Assembly (NCBI GenBank): GCA_025403435.1
Contig: CM046348.1
Location: 32,440,703-32,504,702 of the forward strand
DNA: 64,000 bases
Reading direction: 5' to 3'
Origin: Artocarpus heterophyllus
Lineage: Eukaryota > Streptophyta > Magnoliopsida > Rosales > Moraceae
This document shows, one piece after another, positions 44,293 to 55,512 of the stretch (within the stretch, counting starts at the first letter, position 1; every line of letters begins with the position of its first letter). Position numbers and translations under genes: made by a program. Under the pieces are notes generated by a model. The model had not been told where the DNA came from and ran no database searches. It saw nothing but the letters and a program-made list of their open reading frames with translations.

Positions 44293-45952
44293 GTGTGTAC
44301 AAATTTGTCCAATTAAATACATAATATTGCAAATACATACGTTTTTTAAAACAAAAAATTGATTAACATGCAATACCCGCTACGTCCTTTCTTATATTTC
44401 AGGCACATTCTATATAATTAATAATATTTGTATTCGGAAATTTTTTACTTCTTATAGTTCACTTTGCATCTTATTTCACAATTAATGTCATGATGTTGAT
44501 AGAATTCATTTTTTTAATATTTTTCTCCTTACTTTTATATTTTAAACTTTTAATTCGTCTTATTTTAAGCTCGTTTAGAAGTATAAGTTCAAACCAAAAT
44601 TTTTTAATTCAAATCAATTTTACTATTTTTTTATAAAATTTAAATTATTATAATATTTTTAATTCAAATTTTTAGTTCCAATGTTTGTTTCAAAGGGGCT
44701 CCAATTTGTGTCTTTGCTATTTGGTTCTATTCTGCGACAGGTTTGTCGTTTTTTCTTCCGATCACGTTGATTATTTCCGTTGTCTTCCTTGATGTTTGCT
44801 CACGTTTTCTTCCTTCTTGTCTATTTTGCGCGTTGATTTGGTGCTCATTTGTCTATTTGTTTGTTTTTTTTTTTTTTTTTTTGAACGTTGTCTTCCTTCT
44901 TGTTTGCTGTTTGGTATACGTTATTGGCTTTCCTTGACTTGATCAATGAACCTGAAGGGATACTTATTTGTTTGTTTTTGTGTATTTTTTGAATTCAATA
45001 GATTCATATTTGGATTCACGTATTAAAAATTCTTTGAATACATGTTTGTTTTCTCCAAAATTCGAATCCCTTGAGTATCAAGAATCCAGGTCCGTTTGTT
45101 TTGGGTATTCTTTGGATTCAATGGACTCAAATTTGGATCAAGTATCAAGGATCCTTTAGATACGTGTTTATTTTTTCCAAAATCTGAATCTTTTGAGTAT
45201 CAAGAATCCAAGTTTTCAGAGTTCTGACATTCTCTAAACTTTTGATACTTAAATATCCTTGCTACAGTAAAAGTTAAAATTCTTTCTACTATATTTGAGA
45301 AAAAAATCATAACTTCTTTATTTGATATCCAAATGAGGTATTCTTTTTTTATTGTGTTCCTAGTGAAAAGAGGAATAAATTAAGGTTCATATTGCTTATT
45401 TTTAAAATTATTAACTTTAAGATTGTATTAGATTTATCAACAAATCAAAAACTATTTTCAATATCTCTCCAAACATAAATTTCAATTTTATTCCATACTC
45501 AGATTAAAACTTTTTAAACGTCAATTCGAATAATAATTCAAACCACTAACTTAAATTTTAATTTATAATGAAATGACTTGTTCACTGTGAAAAAAGTTAG
45601 GACAACGAACGCAAAATTATAACAATGAAAAGTTATGTGTGTGAAATTAAAACAAAAGTCCAAAACCTTAAATCATAATTTCTAAAGTCTGATGTCTCAC
45701 ATGATCAAATTTGGTAAATCCAGTATCCAGTATTTACCATATTTACTGCCATGATACCCTAAGGTGTAAACATTGCCGTCAATATTTATTGATATTTATG
45801 TCATAAACTCAATTTTTAGCATTTTTAATTGATAAATTCAATTTTTAGTATTAAAAAATGCTATTTATTAATAATTGTAGTAAATATGCCATTTAAAGTC
45901 ATAAAGATTGAAAATTAGGTTATCAGCATGAATTTCCCTTTAGGAATTTAAA
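44293..45952. other. AT-rich interval before the duplication
   Basis: No coding signal. It holds a long T run (about 44864-44882) and two diverged copies of a block with TTCGAATCCCTTGAGTATCAAGAATCC (near 45058 and 45179), suggesting a small local repeat. Nothing else recognised. Confidence 0.5.
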
Positions 45953-46814
45953 AAAGAAAAAGAATTTTATCTTATTCATATGAATCGTGTATCGCTTGGA
46001 CTTGACACGTTATATGCAACTTCAGTATTGGCTTCTTCTATTTCATTTTTTTCTTATTTCTTTTATTTTCTGAAAACGTGACGAGGCAATTTAAAGCATA
46101 CACCTTGTTAGGATCAGATTTTATACATCCCTCTTGATTGTAACTTATCAACAAAAAATTGACTGGTGAATAAGTCGACTTGGTAAAATTACTACGTCAA
46201 ATGCCGGCGTTGACTGCTCCATGAGGATGTCTTGTCGACTACTCTCCAAAATATTCCCTTCAGACCTTCCACTTTGTGAATTCAGAGGCATATTTCATTT
46301 GAATTTTTATAACCCAAATTTGAAATTAAAAAAGAAAACTGATTAAGGTATTTTGTATATTGGTTCAAACTAATTGTAAAACTTTCATATGTTACAGTGT
46401 TTGAACCAATTTTTTTAGTTCAAACTAGTTTGTCACATGCTCTAGATGTTATTCAATGATGTTATTCAATGTAAGGAAATTATTCTCAAGATTTGAATGA
46501 AGAATCCTAGTCAATATCGAGTAAGTAGCTTGATGTTAGACTTCACTAGAAAAGGGATCGTATTCTTTAACCCTAGAACTGCCACAACTAATTCTATACG
46601 TACGTTTTATTGCTTATTATCATCGCCTTTCCCTCTATTTCTAATTGCTACTACTTTATTCTTCTTGTCCTATTTATTGACTTGAGCATTAAAGATGCTA
46701 ACATGTGAATCGAAGAGACACCATTGATTGATCACCGTAAAGCAATGGATTGATCATTGGCTTGGCCATTAGAAAAAGGGCTTAGAATTGCTAAAGAAAC
46801 ACGCACACTACTAA
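45953..46814. other. First part of duplication unit, no gene
   Basis: Non-coding, AT-rich. A short inverted repeat TTGGTTCAAAC/GTTTGAACCAA lies at about 46360-46415. No known element recognised. Confidence 0.5.
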
Positions 46815-47959
46815 ATAATTGTAACGACCCGATTATTCATGACGTTACTTAGTTCTAATATCTTAATCTTAACCTTAATCTTACTTATTTGTAAAAATGC
46901 AAAATAATTTTTTTAAAAAAATAATAATTATGTTACTTATTGAACACCAATAATATTTTAAGAACACTTGCTTACTTTTAATACAAAACACATACTCAAA
47001 TTGTCTTAAAAACAACAATTCTACCTTACTACTAGTTGTCATACTATATAAAAAAAACAATCTTTTAAAAAGCGGAATGTAAATTGCATCAGTATCCATA
47101 GCCCGACTATCATATTTGTCCATTGCCACACCAAACTCATCAAGCATTCATACTAGCCTCTTGTTAGGATTTCCTATAGACTAAAGGAACTAGATGAGGT
47201 TTCACTCAACAAGTCCAAACATTTCTCACAAAACATTTTAAAGAAAATACTAACAATAGTACAATACATGATTCTAATTGTGCTTAATTATGAACATCTT
47301 ATTCTTATTCTTAAACTAGTTTTGAACTGTGGGCCTAAGTGTTCGTACCGAGTTTGCGCGATCATCAAACACCGAGATCGTATCTTAACTTTACATGATG
47401 CCCCTTGGGTCGGGAGACATATAATCCTTACTTGAGTGGAGGTTAATACAACAATTCTCTTATTATTGGTGCCTATGACTGGTACAATACCGCGTGTGGG
47501 GGCCCACGATGGGTCAGGTTTCCTGTTCTTCTCAGCTCTGTCTGGTCTAGTTGGATCTGCAAGAGAAGAGATGGCTACAAAGTAAAGAGACACCAATGTG
47601 GTGTCTGCCATTGGCATTCTGATGCTCAATTTAGTTTTCTGACTGGGAAATGGGGAAGGTAGAGTAGGCAAGGGAAGAATGTCTAAACCTCTATGGTAGA
47701 GTTGATAGTTCTATTTATAGAATTTAGCTTGGATCCAAGTGTGGACTCCCGTGACCCAAGTATATTATTGTACTGAGCCTAGGTGGCGACTAATAGGTGT
47801 GACGATCTCTGAAGAAGGAGGATTACCTAACGGAGGATTGAGATGGTGCCACTTGGTGCTCTTTTGGTATAATCTACTATTGTGTGATCTGGTCGAGGTC
47901 CAACCACCTTACCGGCATCGCAGAGTTGTTCTCTATGGTTGCGTTGGCCTATTTAGACA

Positions 47960-48135
47960 GATCTTGGTCGGACAAATCTTAATCGGATAGATCTTGGGAA
48001 AACTGATCTTGATAGGATGGATCCTAGTAGGAATGGATTCTGATCAGACTGATCCTGGTCAAATAGATCCTGGTAGGACAGATCTTAATAAGACAAATTT
48101 TAGTCGGACAAATCTTGGTCAAGCATGTGGTTGGA
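47960..48135. repeat. Minisatellite of GATCYTGGTCGGACA-like units
   Basis: About ten imperfect 14-18-bp units (GGACAAATCTTAATCGGATA, GGATCCTAGTAGGAATGGAT and similar) lie within solo LTR 3. The same tract occurs in copy 2 at about 59367-59542. Confidence 0.75.
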
Positions 48136-48279
48136 TCCTAGTCAAGCCTTTGGCTAGGCTTATGGTTGGACACTATAGATCTTTTGTCGTCACTAAAACA
48201 CGACTTGTCATGGCTAAAGGGTTCAATTCTTGTAGTGAGAGCTTGGTCGGATCCTAGTCAGACCTTAGTTGGACCTAAT

Positions 48280-48720
48280 GGACTTGTTTGGTGGCCTTCT
48301 TGTCCTACCTTCTTGGATTGACCTTCTTGGCCTTCTTGAATTGAACTTCTTAGCATATTTGGTGGCCTTCTTAAATTGGTTTCCTCAGCTTTCTTAGATT
48401 GGTCTTCTTGGTCTACTTCATGGCTCTCTTGGATTGGTTTTCTCAACTAACTTTCTTGGCCTACTTTGTGCCCTTCTTAGATTGGCCTTCTCGGCCTACT
48501 TGGTGCCCTTTTTGGATTGGTCTTGTAGGCCAACTTAGTGACCTTCTTAGTTTCTCGAGTTAGTTTTCTCAACCTACCTTCTTAGCATACTTAGTGGCCT
48601 TCTCGGATTGGTTTTCCTAGCCAATTTAGTGACCTTTTTGGATAGACCTTCTCGGCCTTCTTAGTGACCCTTCTTGGCCTTTTTAGATTAGTCTTCTCAG
48701 CCAACTTGGTTGGATGCTTA
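48280..48720. repeat. Minisatellite of TTGGCCTTCTTGGATTGG-like units
   Basis: Imperfect repeats of GGCCTTCTTGGATTGG and GGCCTACTTAGTGACCTTCT with variable 18-40-bp units; repeated in copy 2 at about 59687-60127. Confidence 0.75.
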
Positions 48721-50070
48721 GTTTAAAGGGCTCTAGATTTCAGATGTTCTTCCTATCATAAGAAATTCCCCCATAACACTTATATTGATTCCCTTGACTT
48801 TAGGTTTTTAGATTACCAGTTTTGTAAACTTAGTGAACATACAATATGTCATGACTTGGTATTTAACATAATATGCATAACAGATGCAATCATAACCCAT
48901 ATATAGATAAAGCATATGAAAAATCATTTTCTTCATACCATAAATGCATAACAAATGCAATCACAATCCATACATAAATAAAGCAAATGAAAATTCATTT
49001 TTTCACACCATAGGTAAGGTTTAAAACTTACTTGAACCTCATGCTACCGTTTTCAATTAAATCCTTTCCCTTCATTAGTCGGCTCTGTGTCCTGGAGGAC
49101 CCAAAGTGCAAATCTCTTCCTCTTGGTGTGAATGGACCCTTGCTCTTACTTCTAATGACATTTGGAGACTTGAATCAATAAAAATTTAGAGAATTTGGCT
49201 TTAGGGTGCCGTCAGTTTTTGGAGGAAAAAAAGGAGAGATTTTTGGCCTTTTGGAGCAAAACTTAGAGAGAAAGAAAAATGGGATTTTCAAAATAGCCCT
49301 TGGGTTCTTACTTGAACTAGAAACCTATATGCAACAAAACATTTGCCCCAAAACCATTAGTAAATACGGATTTCATAATGGAATTGAAGGGAAATTCACA
49401 CACTTTTTGAGGTACAAAAGATAAGAACTTTTGACTTTGTGCATGTAATCTACCTAGATTTTACTTTAACAGCCCAAATCCACTCTAAATTATATTTTTC
49501 TTATTTTTCATGTTTGGTATTGAAGAGATATTTTTTTGTCAGTCTAAAAATATTATGGTACATTGTGCACCCACACTGTTTAATTCTCATTAACAATAGT
49601 TCACATATTGGTGTGGGTACTAATTCTGTAATATTCTACTGTGTTGTTATCTATACTTTTCTAAGTGTGTTTGTACACTAACTTCCATCTGCATCAATTT
49701 AACTAACTAGTATTCTAACAACTTTAATATAGCTTTGGACTATGGCATAATATTTTAATCTTATAATCTCATATACTTTATGGGTATTTTTATCACAAAA
49801 ATTAGACTTTAATACAATACATGTAGCATTAATTTTGCCTTTAACGGCACATAATAAATTTTTAAGTATTTAACTCACAAAATTTATAGGTATAAAATAT
49901 ACCTTAATTCACAAATATTTGCGCACATAATGCACATAAAATGTTATTATATCTTGACCACAAAATTTCATAACAACAACATATGAAATTTGATAAAAAA
50001 AAAATTCATTGTTCAAATCTTGATTAAATTCTAGATTTTAACTGATGAACTTTTCAGATATTACAATAAT

Positions 50071-50881
50071 ATGGCAACAAAATTAATTATTCGCCGCAAA
50101 TTTGCCGATATAATATGGTCGTTCTAGGTTTATAGAGGCAAAATCGTTAGGGGCAAAATTTTTCCTCTCAATATGGTAAAGTCACCGTTGTAGGAACTAC
50201 GGATTGTATACATAGACCTCAGAGGCGCAATTTTTTCGTTGTTGCAAGTCTTTTTAATTTTCGTATATAGCAGTGTCGAATGTTTTTGCCGCTGCAAATA
50301 CTTTTTTTAAATAAAGTTATTTAATAATTGTGCATGGTGTTATATTTGCAAAGTTATATATGTGGCCATTTTATATATGTTGTTGTTTCGGTTAAAAATT
50401 AGTAACTTTTTATTAGTAATGATGAGAACATTGTTCGTATCAAGTAATATAATTAAATTTATTGAAAATAAAAATTAATACAAAATGGTAGTAGCTTTTG
50501 CCGTTGACACTCTTTAACACTAAAGTCAACATCAACACTAAAAAGATTGCATTAAAGTCAACAAAGACCCTAAAAAGATTGCTCTAGTCTTTAATGTGGA
50601 TTGTAAATAGACTAGGTCGAAAAGAGTTTTTTCAAAACAAGTAAAATATTGTTGAAAGATATATTTTTTTTCACAACATGGAAAATGTTCTTAAAAGTAA
50701 CAAACAAGTTTGAATCTATTATGTAGCCACAAAAAACGAAATAATTAAAAATAATGGAAAACATGCCTACTAATATATTTAAGGGTATTATAATGGAAAA
50801 TATGCCTACCAATCATATTATGACACTTATTTAATGAAAATCATACAAAAATAATTAAATATTAAATTAAAAAAATATCCA
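50071..50881. other. AT-rich interval right of solo LTR 3
   Basis: Non-coding. A CCGC/GGCAAAAT-rich stretch (50085-50300) vaguely recalls subterminal repeats of CACTA elements, but no CACTA terminus was found. It contains the 28-bp indel that distinguishes the two duplication copies (about 50417-50445). Confidence 0.45.
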
Positions 50882-51354
50882 AAACACTCCATGTGTTTTA
50901 CCTAAATACCACTTTTGCTCCTCTTATTATTAAAATATCCAGAACACATTATGTATTTACAAAATTATACTCAAAATACCTCATGAAACAATTGAATTTT
51001 TTAAAATTCTAAAATTATCTTTCCTAGTATATATTAATTTTTATTTTAAATATAACTTGACTTAAAAATTTGAAAAAGTGAATTAAAATGTTCAAATATA
51101 TATTTCAATTAAGCAAATACTTCAATTACATTGAGAGCTTTTAACTTTAAAAGATTGATTTTATCTAGTATTTTAGTTTATTAATGTATCAAATAAAATT
51201 TAGTAAAGATTAGGAAAGACAATTTTAGTTTTTTGAAAAGTTTAATTTCTTTAGGGGGCATTTTGTGTATGATTTTGAAAATACAGGGGTAGTTTTAGGC
51301 ATTTTCATGATAAGAGGAGCAAAAGTGGTTTTTTAGCGAAACACGTGGGGTGTT
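50882..51354. mobile_element. Inverted-repeat (MITE-like) element, copy 1
   Basis: The left arm AAACACTCCATGTGTTTTACC...CACTTTTGCTCCTCTTAT and the right arm ending ATAAGAGGAGCAAAAGTGG...CACGTGGGGTGTTT are reverse complements over about 150-200 bp. No coding content. Long arms suggest a Mutator-like MITE, but no matching TSD is visible, perhaps because the A' LTR inserted at its right edge. Confidence 0.65.
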
Positions 51355-51426
51355 TGTTAGACTTAGCACTATAAGGATTAAACAATGTTACTATTTTCAG
51401 ACGTTTGATCAATAAAGAATTTATTA

Positions 51427-52349
51427 AGGATTATTTTTAAATTTGCCCCCCAAAGTGTGTTACATTGTTACTTTGTCCACTGACTTTTAAAACACATCAC
51501 TTAATCTTAGTTTTCGCCTTTCATCCAACTTCATTAGTTTTTAGATAGTTTTTTATAGAATATTTTTATATTTCCTCCGAAACTATGTCACTTATGTTAT
51601 TTTTTCCCAACTTTTAAAATGTGTTACTATATCCTTTTATTTATTTATTTATTGTTAAAAATAACCTCCTTCCATCTAATTTTGCTTGGCTAATAATTGA
51701 TTTGTTTTTCTTCCAATTTTATAAGACCTCCGTGTCAAAGCAATCCATATATCCACAACTTGCATATTGCAAAATGTCATTTAAATACAAATACGAAGAA
51801 AATTCAAGAGGGGATTCTTTACAAGAAATTAAAATGATGTGTTCTTTTTTTGAAAAAACTTCAAGAGCACTATTCTTTTAAAGAATTTTGTGTGTTTTTT
51901 CTCTTTAAGCTCTTTTATGTGGTTATAATGGTCCATTGCAATTAAAAAAATACTTTTCCCTTGAATTCTTTTTTCTTAATCTATTTTTTCCCTGTAACTT
52001 TTTTTTTTAATGTTCGAGTTTTTCCCTCTAAGTATGAAGAAAAAAACATTGACTTTTAAAACTGAACAAAATTGGATGGAATGAGGTTATTTGCTAACAA
52101 AAAAAGGGGGACATAGTGACACATTCTATAATTTGGGGGAGGAGGGTGCAAAATAACATAAGTGATATAGTTTTAGGGGGAAATATAAAAATATTCCGCA
52201 AAAACCGTCAAAAAACTAAAAGAGTTAGATGGAAGGGGAAAACTTGCTAATGGAACAAAGGTTTGTGGGAATTAAGTGATACATTTTAAAAGTCAGAGGG
52301 CAAAGTGACATAAGTGGCATACTTTAGGCGACAAATGCGAAAATAATCT
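51427..52349. mobile_element. Mutator-type MITE with 9-bp TSD, copy 1
   Basis: A 923-bp element with terminal inverted repeats of about 300 bp (AGGATTATTTTTAAATTTGCC and, reverse-complemented, AGATTATTTTCGCATTTGTCG), flanked by perfect AATTTATTA copies (51418-51426 and 52350-52358). No transposase. Inserted in the A' LTR. Confidence 0.88.
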
Positions 52350-53109
52350 AATTTATTAGTTATGTTATATATCACTATTGTGCTTTGTTTATTTATTTAT
52401 GTTGAATGTATGATAAACAAGCTAAAGTATAAGAATCTAAACCTTTAAGATTATGCATATGATGAAAAAATTATGTGAAAGACATGCGTCTTAAGAGCAT
52501 CTCTAATGCAATGCTAAATTGATGTGCCAATGACAAATTTAGCATTTGAGTGTAAAAATACTCTCCAATATAATGCCATTTTTAATGCAAAATTTAATGT
52601 ATGCTAAATTTTGTGGCAAATTTGCTATAAAGTTTAGCAGATAGCAAGTTTGGTATTTAATTTCTATTAGTCGGTAAATTGACTTGATTGCTTTAATAAT
52701 TACAACATTCTTATTTTTTAATTATTTTAATATTAAAAATTTACTTTTACAAGTTTCAAGGTTTAATAATTATGACAAAAGACAAATATGACATTTTAAA
52801 TAGTATTATGTATTGAAGTATAAAATAAAATAACACATCAAATATGCTATTTTTATACTTTTTGTAACACCCGCTTATTTTTATGTAATAAATCACGTTA
52901 AGTTAGTAACGACGTTAATGATATTTTATTAATAATTTATGTTATAAGTAATGATATATGATGTTAATGATACTAACTTTTTATGTCAAGTTTTATGACA
53001 AGTGACGACTGCATGGAATCGTTGTGCTCAAGTGTTCATGATTCTTTTAATGTATGTTTAATTACGATGCGATGATGTATTAATATTTTAATGTATGGCA
53101 TTTATGGAC

Positions 53110-53197
53110 AGTTCGGCAGGCCGAAATGTCTGCCCAAGATCGGCAGGCCGAACTTGGTGGAACCGGCAGGCCGAATGGGAAAATCGACAGGTCGAAC
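53110..53197. repeat. CGGC-palindrome cluster, 5' part of solo LTR 2
   Basis: Four copies: GTTCGGCAGGCCGAAA (53110), GATCGGCAGGCCGAAC (53138), AACCGGCAGGCCGAAT (53161) and AATCGACAGGTCGAAC (53181), spaced 20-28 bp. Confidence 0.88.
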
Positions 53198-55358
53198 ACG
53201 GCTGACGAACAGTCAACAGAAATCTCTCCAAATTTATGGCTGAGTTAATTACGTTAATTTGGTGATTTATTGTGATTAATTGGCATAATAATGAATAATT
53301 TTGTCAGTTAAGGAAATTAAAAGGTTGACTTCGCATTGATTTGTCTGATTGTAAATGGTTTCCTATTTTAAGAGGGCAAAACATGGAAAGTGATGAGTGA
53401 TTGTTTGACTTCCCCTCTTTCCTCTCCTTCCTTCACGCTAATGAGCCATCAACGAGTCTAGAAAATTCTGACTTAATGGAGAGTATTGAATGTCCATCAG
53501 TTATGCTCATTACGTTAAAATTTTTAACATTCTTTTTCATTTTTCTCTCTCAACTTCTCACTCTTCTCTCTCCCAGTTCTGATACATTTTCTCATTTCCT
53601 CTCTTCCTCTTCTCTTCTCCACGCATTCCATTTCTTCTCTCTCGAAAATTCTCTGCAAGAAAAATTGAAAGAAAAAGTCATATTTTGTTGGTTGAATTCA
53701 AGAATTTTGAGAAGAAATTTCAAGGTAAGAACTCAATTTTTTTTTTTCTGTTAATTCTGAAAAGAATTCTTCTTTCCAATCGTTTGCAATATCTTTCTAT
53801 AGGTATTGTATTTTTGCCTTGAGTTTTTAATATGATGTTCATGTATGTATTGTGTGATGTTTTTTCAAGTTTCATGTTTTTTTTCGGTGTTTTTATGAAA
53901 AATATGAATTTTTTATTTTCTACCCCTCACAGTAAAATATTACTGTTTAACTTTGATGCATGAAAATGTAATGTGTATTCAAGAGGTAAATGAATGATGT
54001 TTTTCATGAAGGTTGTCAAGAATGTGCATGTATAATGTATGATGAATGTATTTTATGTTATGAAATTTTTATGAGATTACATTAAGAAAACTGTTTTAAC
54101 AATGTTATTTCTAGATTTTTGTTTATGAAATACTATATATGTTTAAATGATTTTATAATAATGAAATAATTTTATGCATAAGATGTTTGTATGAATTTTT
54201 AAATTAAAATATATGTATTTTTAATTGTTCAAAAACATTTTATTTAAAAAGACATTCATGTTTTAAATGTATGGTTTGTTTTTATATGCTTAAAATAATT
54301 CTTATGATTTAAGAAAAATCATGATAACATGTTTATGTGATGACAATTTTTATTATGGTTATGAATTATGTTTGTATTATGAGATGAGTGTATATATGAA
54401 TGTTATATGAAAGAATGAAATATGAGATGAATGTTTTATGATAAGTATTAATTTTATTGATTTTTTTATTGTATTTTAAATGGAATAATGGCATGAACAC
54501 ACAAAGGAACGAGCACTTCGAGACCGCGGCGTCGTCACCAAATCCCGTTAAGGTTAAGTAAGCTAGCTTTAAAGTAAGTACATTCTCACCTGCAACATGA
54601 CACGTTTTACAAGGTTTAATGATATATTCACAATGTTGTTTATGATGATTTTATGGTTATTTTCCTTAAAAGATTTCTTATGAAAGATTTTCATGATTTA
54701 AAGTTATGTATGTATGATGATGACATGTTTCAAAGTATAAAAATTATGTATATATGTATCACCTAATAAGTGTTGCACACCAATGTTATGAAATGATATG
54801 TTATGATGTCATGTTTGGTTTGGGATTAGCTACCCTTCTCCTCTCATGATGGTGCGCCTACGATGATGTTCATGGTGCAACACTTGGGCCCTTAAGATAA
54901 AATGGAATAAGTTTTTAAATGGTCAATGCAATGAAAGATATGTTTCTATGAAATTGTGCTTAAGGCACTTTTATGATATGATGACAATGATGATGATGAT
55001 GTTTATGTAAAGTTTTAAATTGTGAGAATTATATGTACTTACTAAGCATTAGCTTAATTATGTTTTATGTCATGTTGCAGATAAGGGTAAGAAAATCATG
55101 GATTAGGCGGAGGACATGGGAAGGCGTGTGAGCACTAAGCACGATGAATTGTAACCGGAAGCACGCCAAGAAGAACGTTCTTATATTTTAAATCAAGTTT
55201 CATATTTTGAACACAATATTTTTTATGATAAATATTTAAAGGATTCTTGAACTATGTTTTATATTTTATTTCATTATTTTAAGTATTATGAACTTCTGCA
55301 TTTTTATGAAAGGATGGTTTTGTTTTAAAAATTAAGTTTTCCCTAGGATTTTTGGCTC

Positions 55359-55512
55359 GGTCGGCCTGCTGATGTCCAGAAGTTCAGGCCTGTCGAACAA
55401 TGATGAGTTTTTAAGCTAGATTTGCAGAGCCTCTGCCGGCCTGCCGGTTGAGAAGTTCCAGCCTGCCAATCATGTTCGGCCTACCGAAGTCCCCAGTTCG
55501 GCCTGCCGAACT
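55359..55512. repeat. CGGC-palindrome cluster, 3' part of solo LTR 2
   Basis: Six copies, including GGTCGGCCTGCTGA (55358), GTTCAGGCCTGTCGAAC (55382), GCCGGCCTGCCGGTTG (55435), GTTCGGCCTACCGAAG (55473) and GTTCGGCCTGCCGAAC (55497). The last is a near-perfect dyad of 16 bp. Confidence 0.88.

Larger units (their letters stand above)
46820..50065 (-). mobile_element. Solo LTR 3 (gypsy-type), copy 1
   Basis: The plus strand reads TGTAACGACCCG...GATATTACA; both ends have TG/CA and a TGTAA/TTACA inverted terminus. Flanks ATAAT at 46815-46819 and 50066-50070 form the TSD. Orientation is taken as minus from the GGGTCGTTACA end and a CTATAAATAG box near 47711-47720 on the minus strand. At 3,246 bp, with no retroelement domain inside, it is best read as a solo LTR. 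The 127-residue frame at 47288-47671 (minus) and an 83-residue frame at 47739-47990 have no recognised domain. Two minisatellite tracts lie at 47960-48135 and 48280-48720. Confidence 0.68.

Noticed and set aside
47288..47671. A 127-residue minus-strand frame identical in both duplication copies (58695-59078)
   Set aside because: Identity follows from the recent duplication and is not evidence of selection. It lies within solo LTR 3 just downstream of a TATA-like box and has no recognised domain.
50085..50300. CACTA-type transposon subterminal repeats
   Set aside because: There is some GCCGC/GGCAAAAT resemblance, but no CACTA termini, no TSD and no transposase motif.
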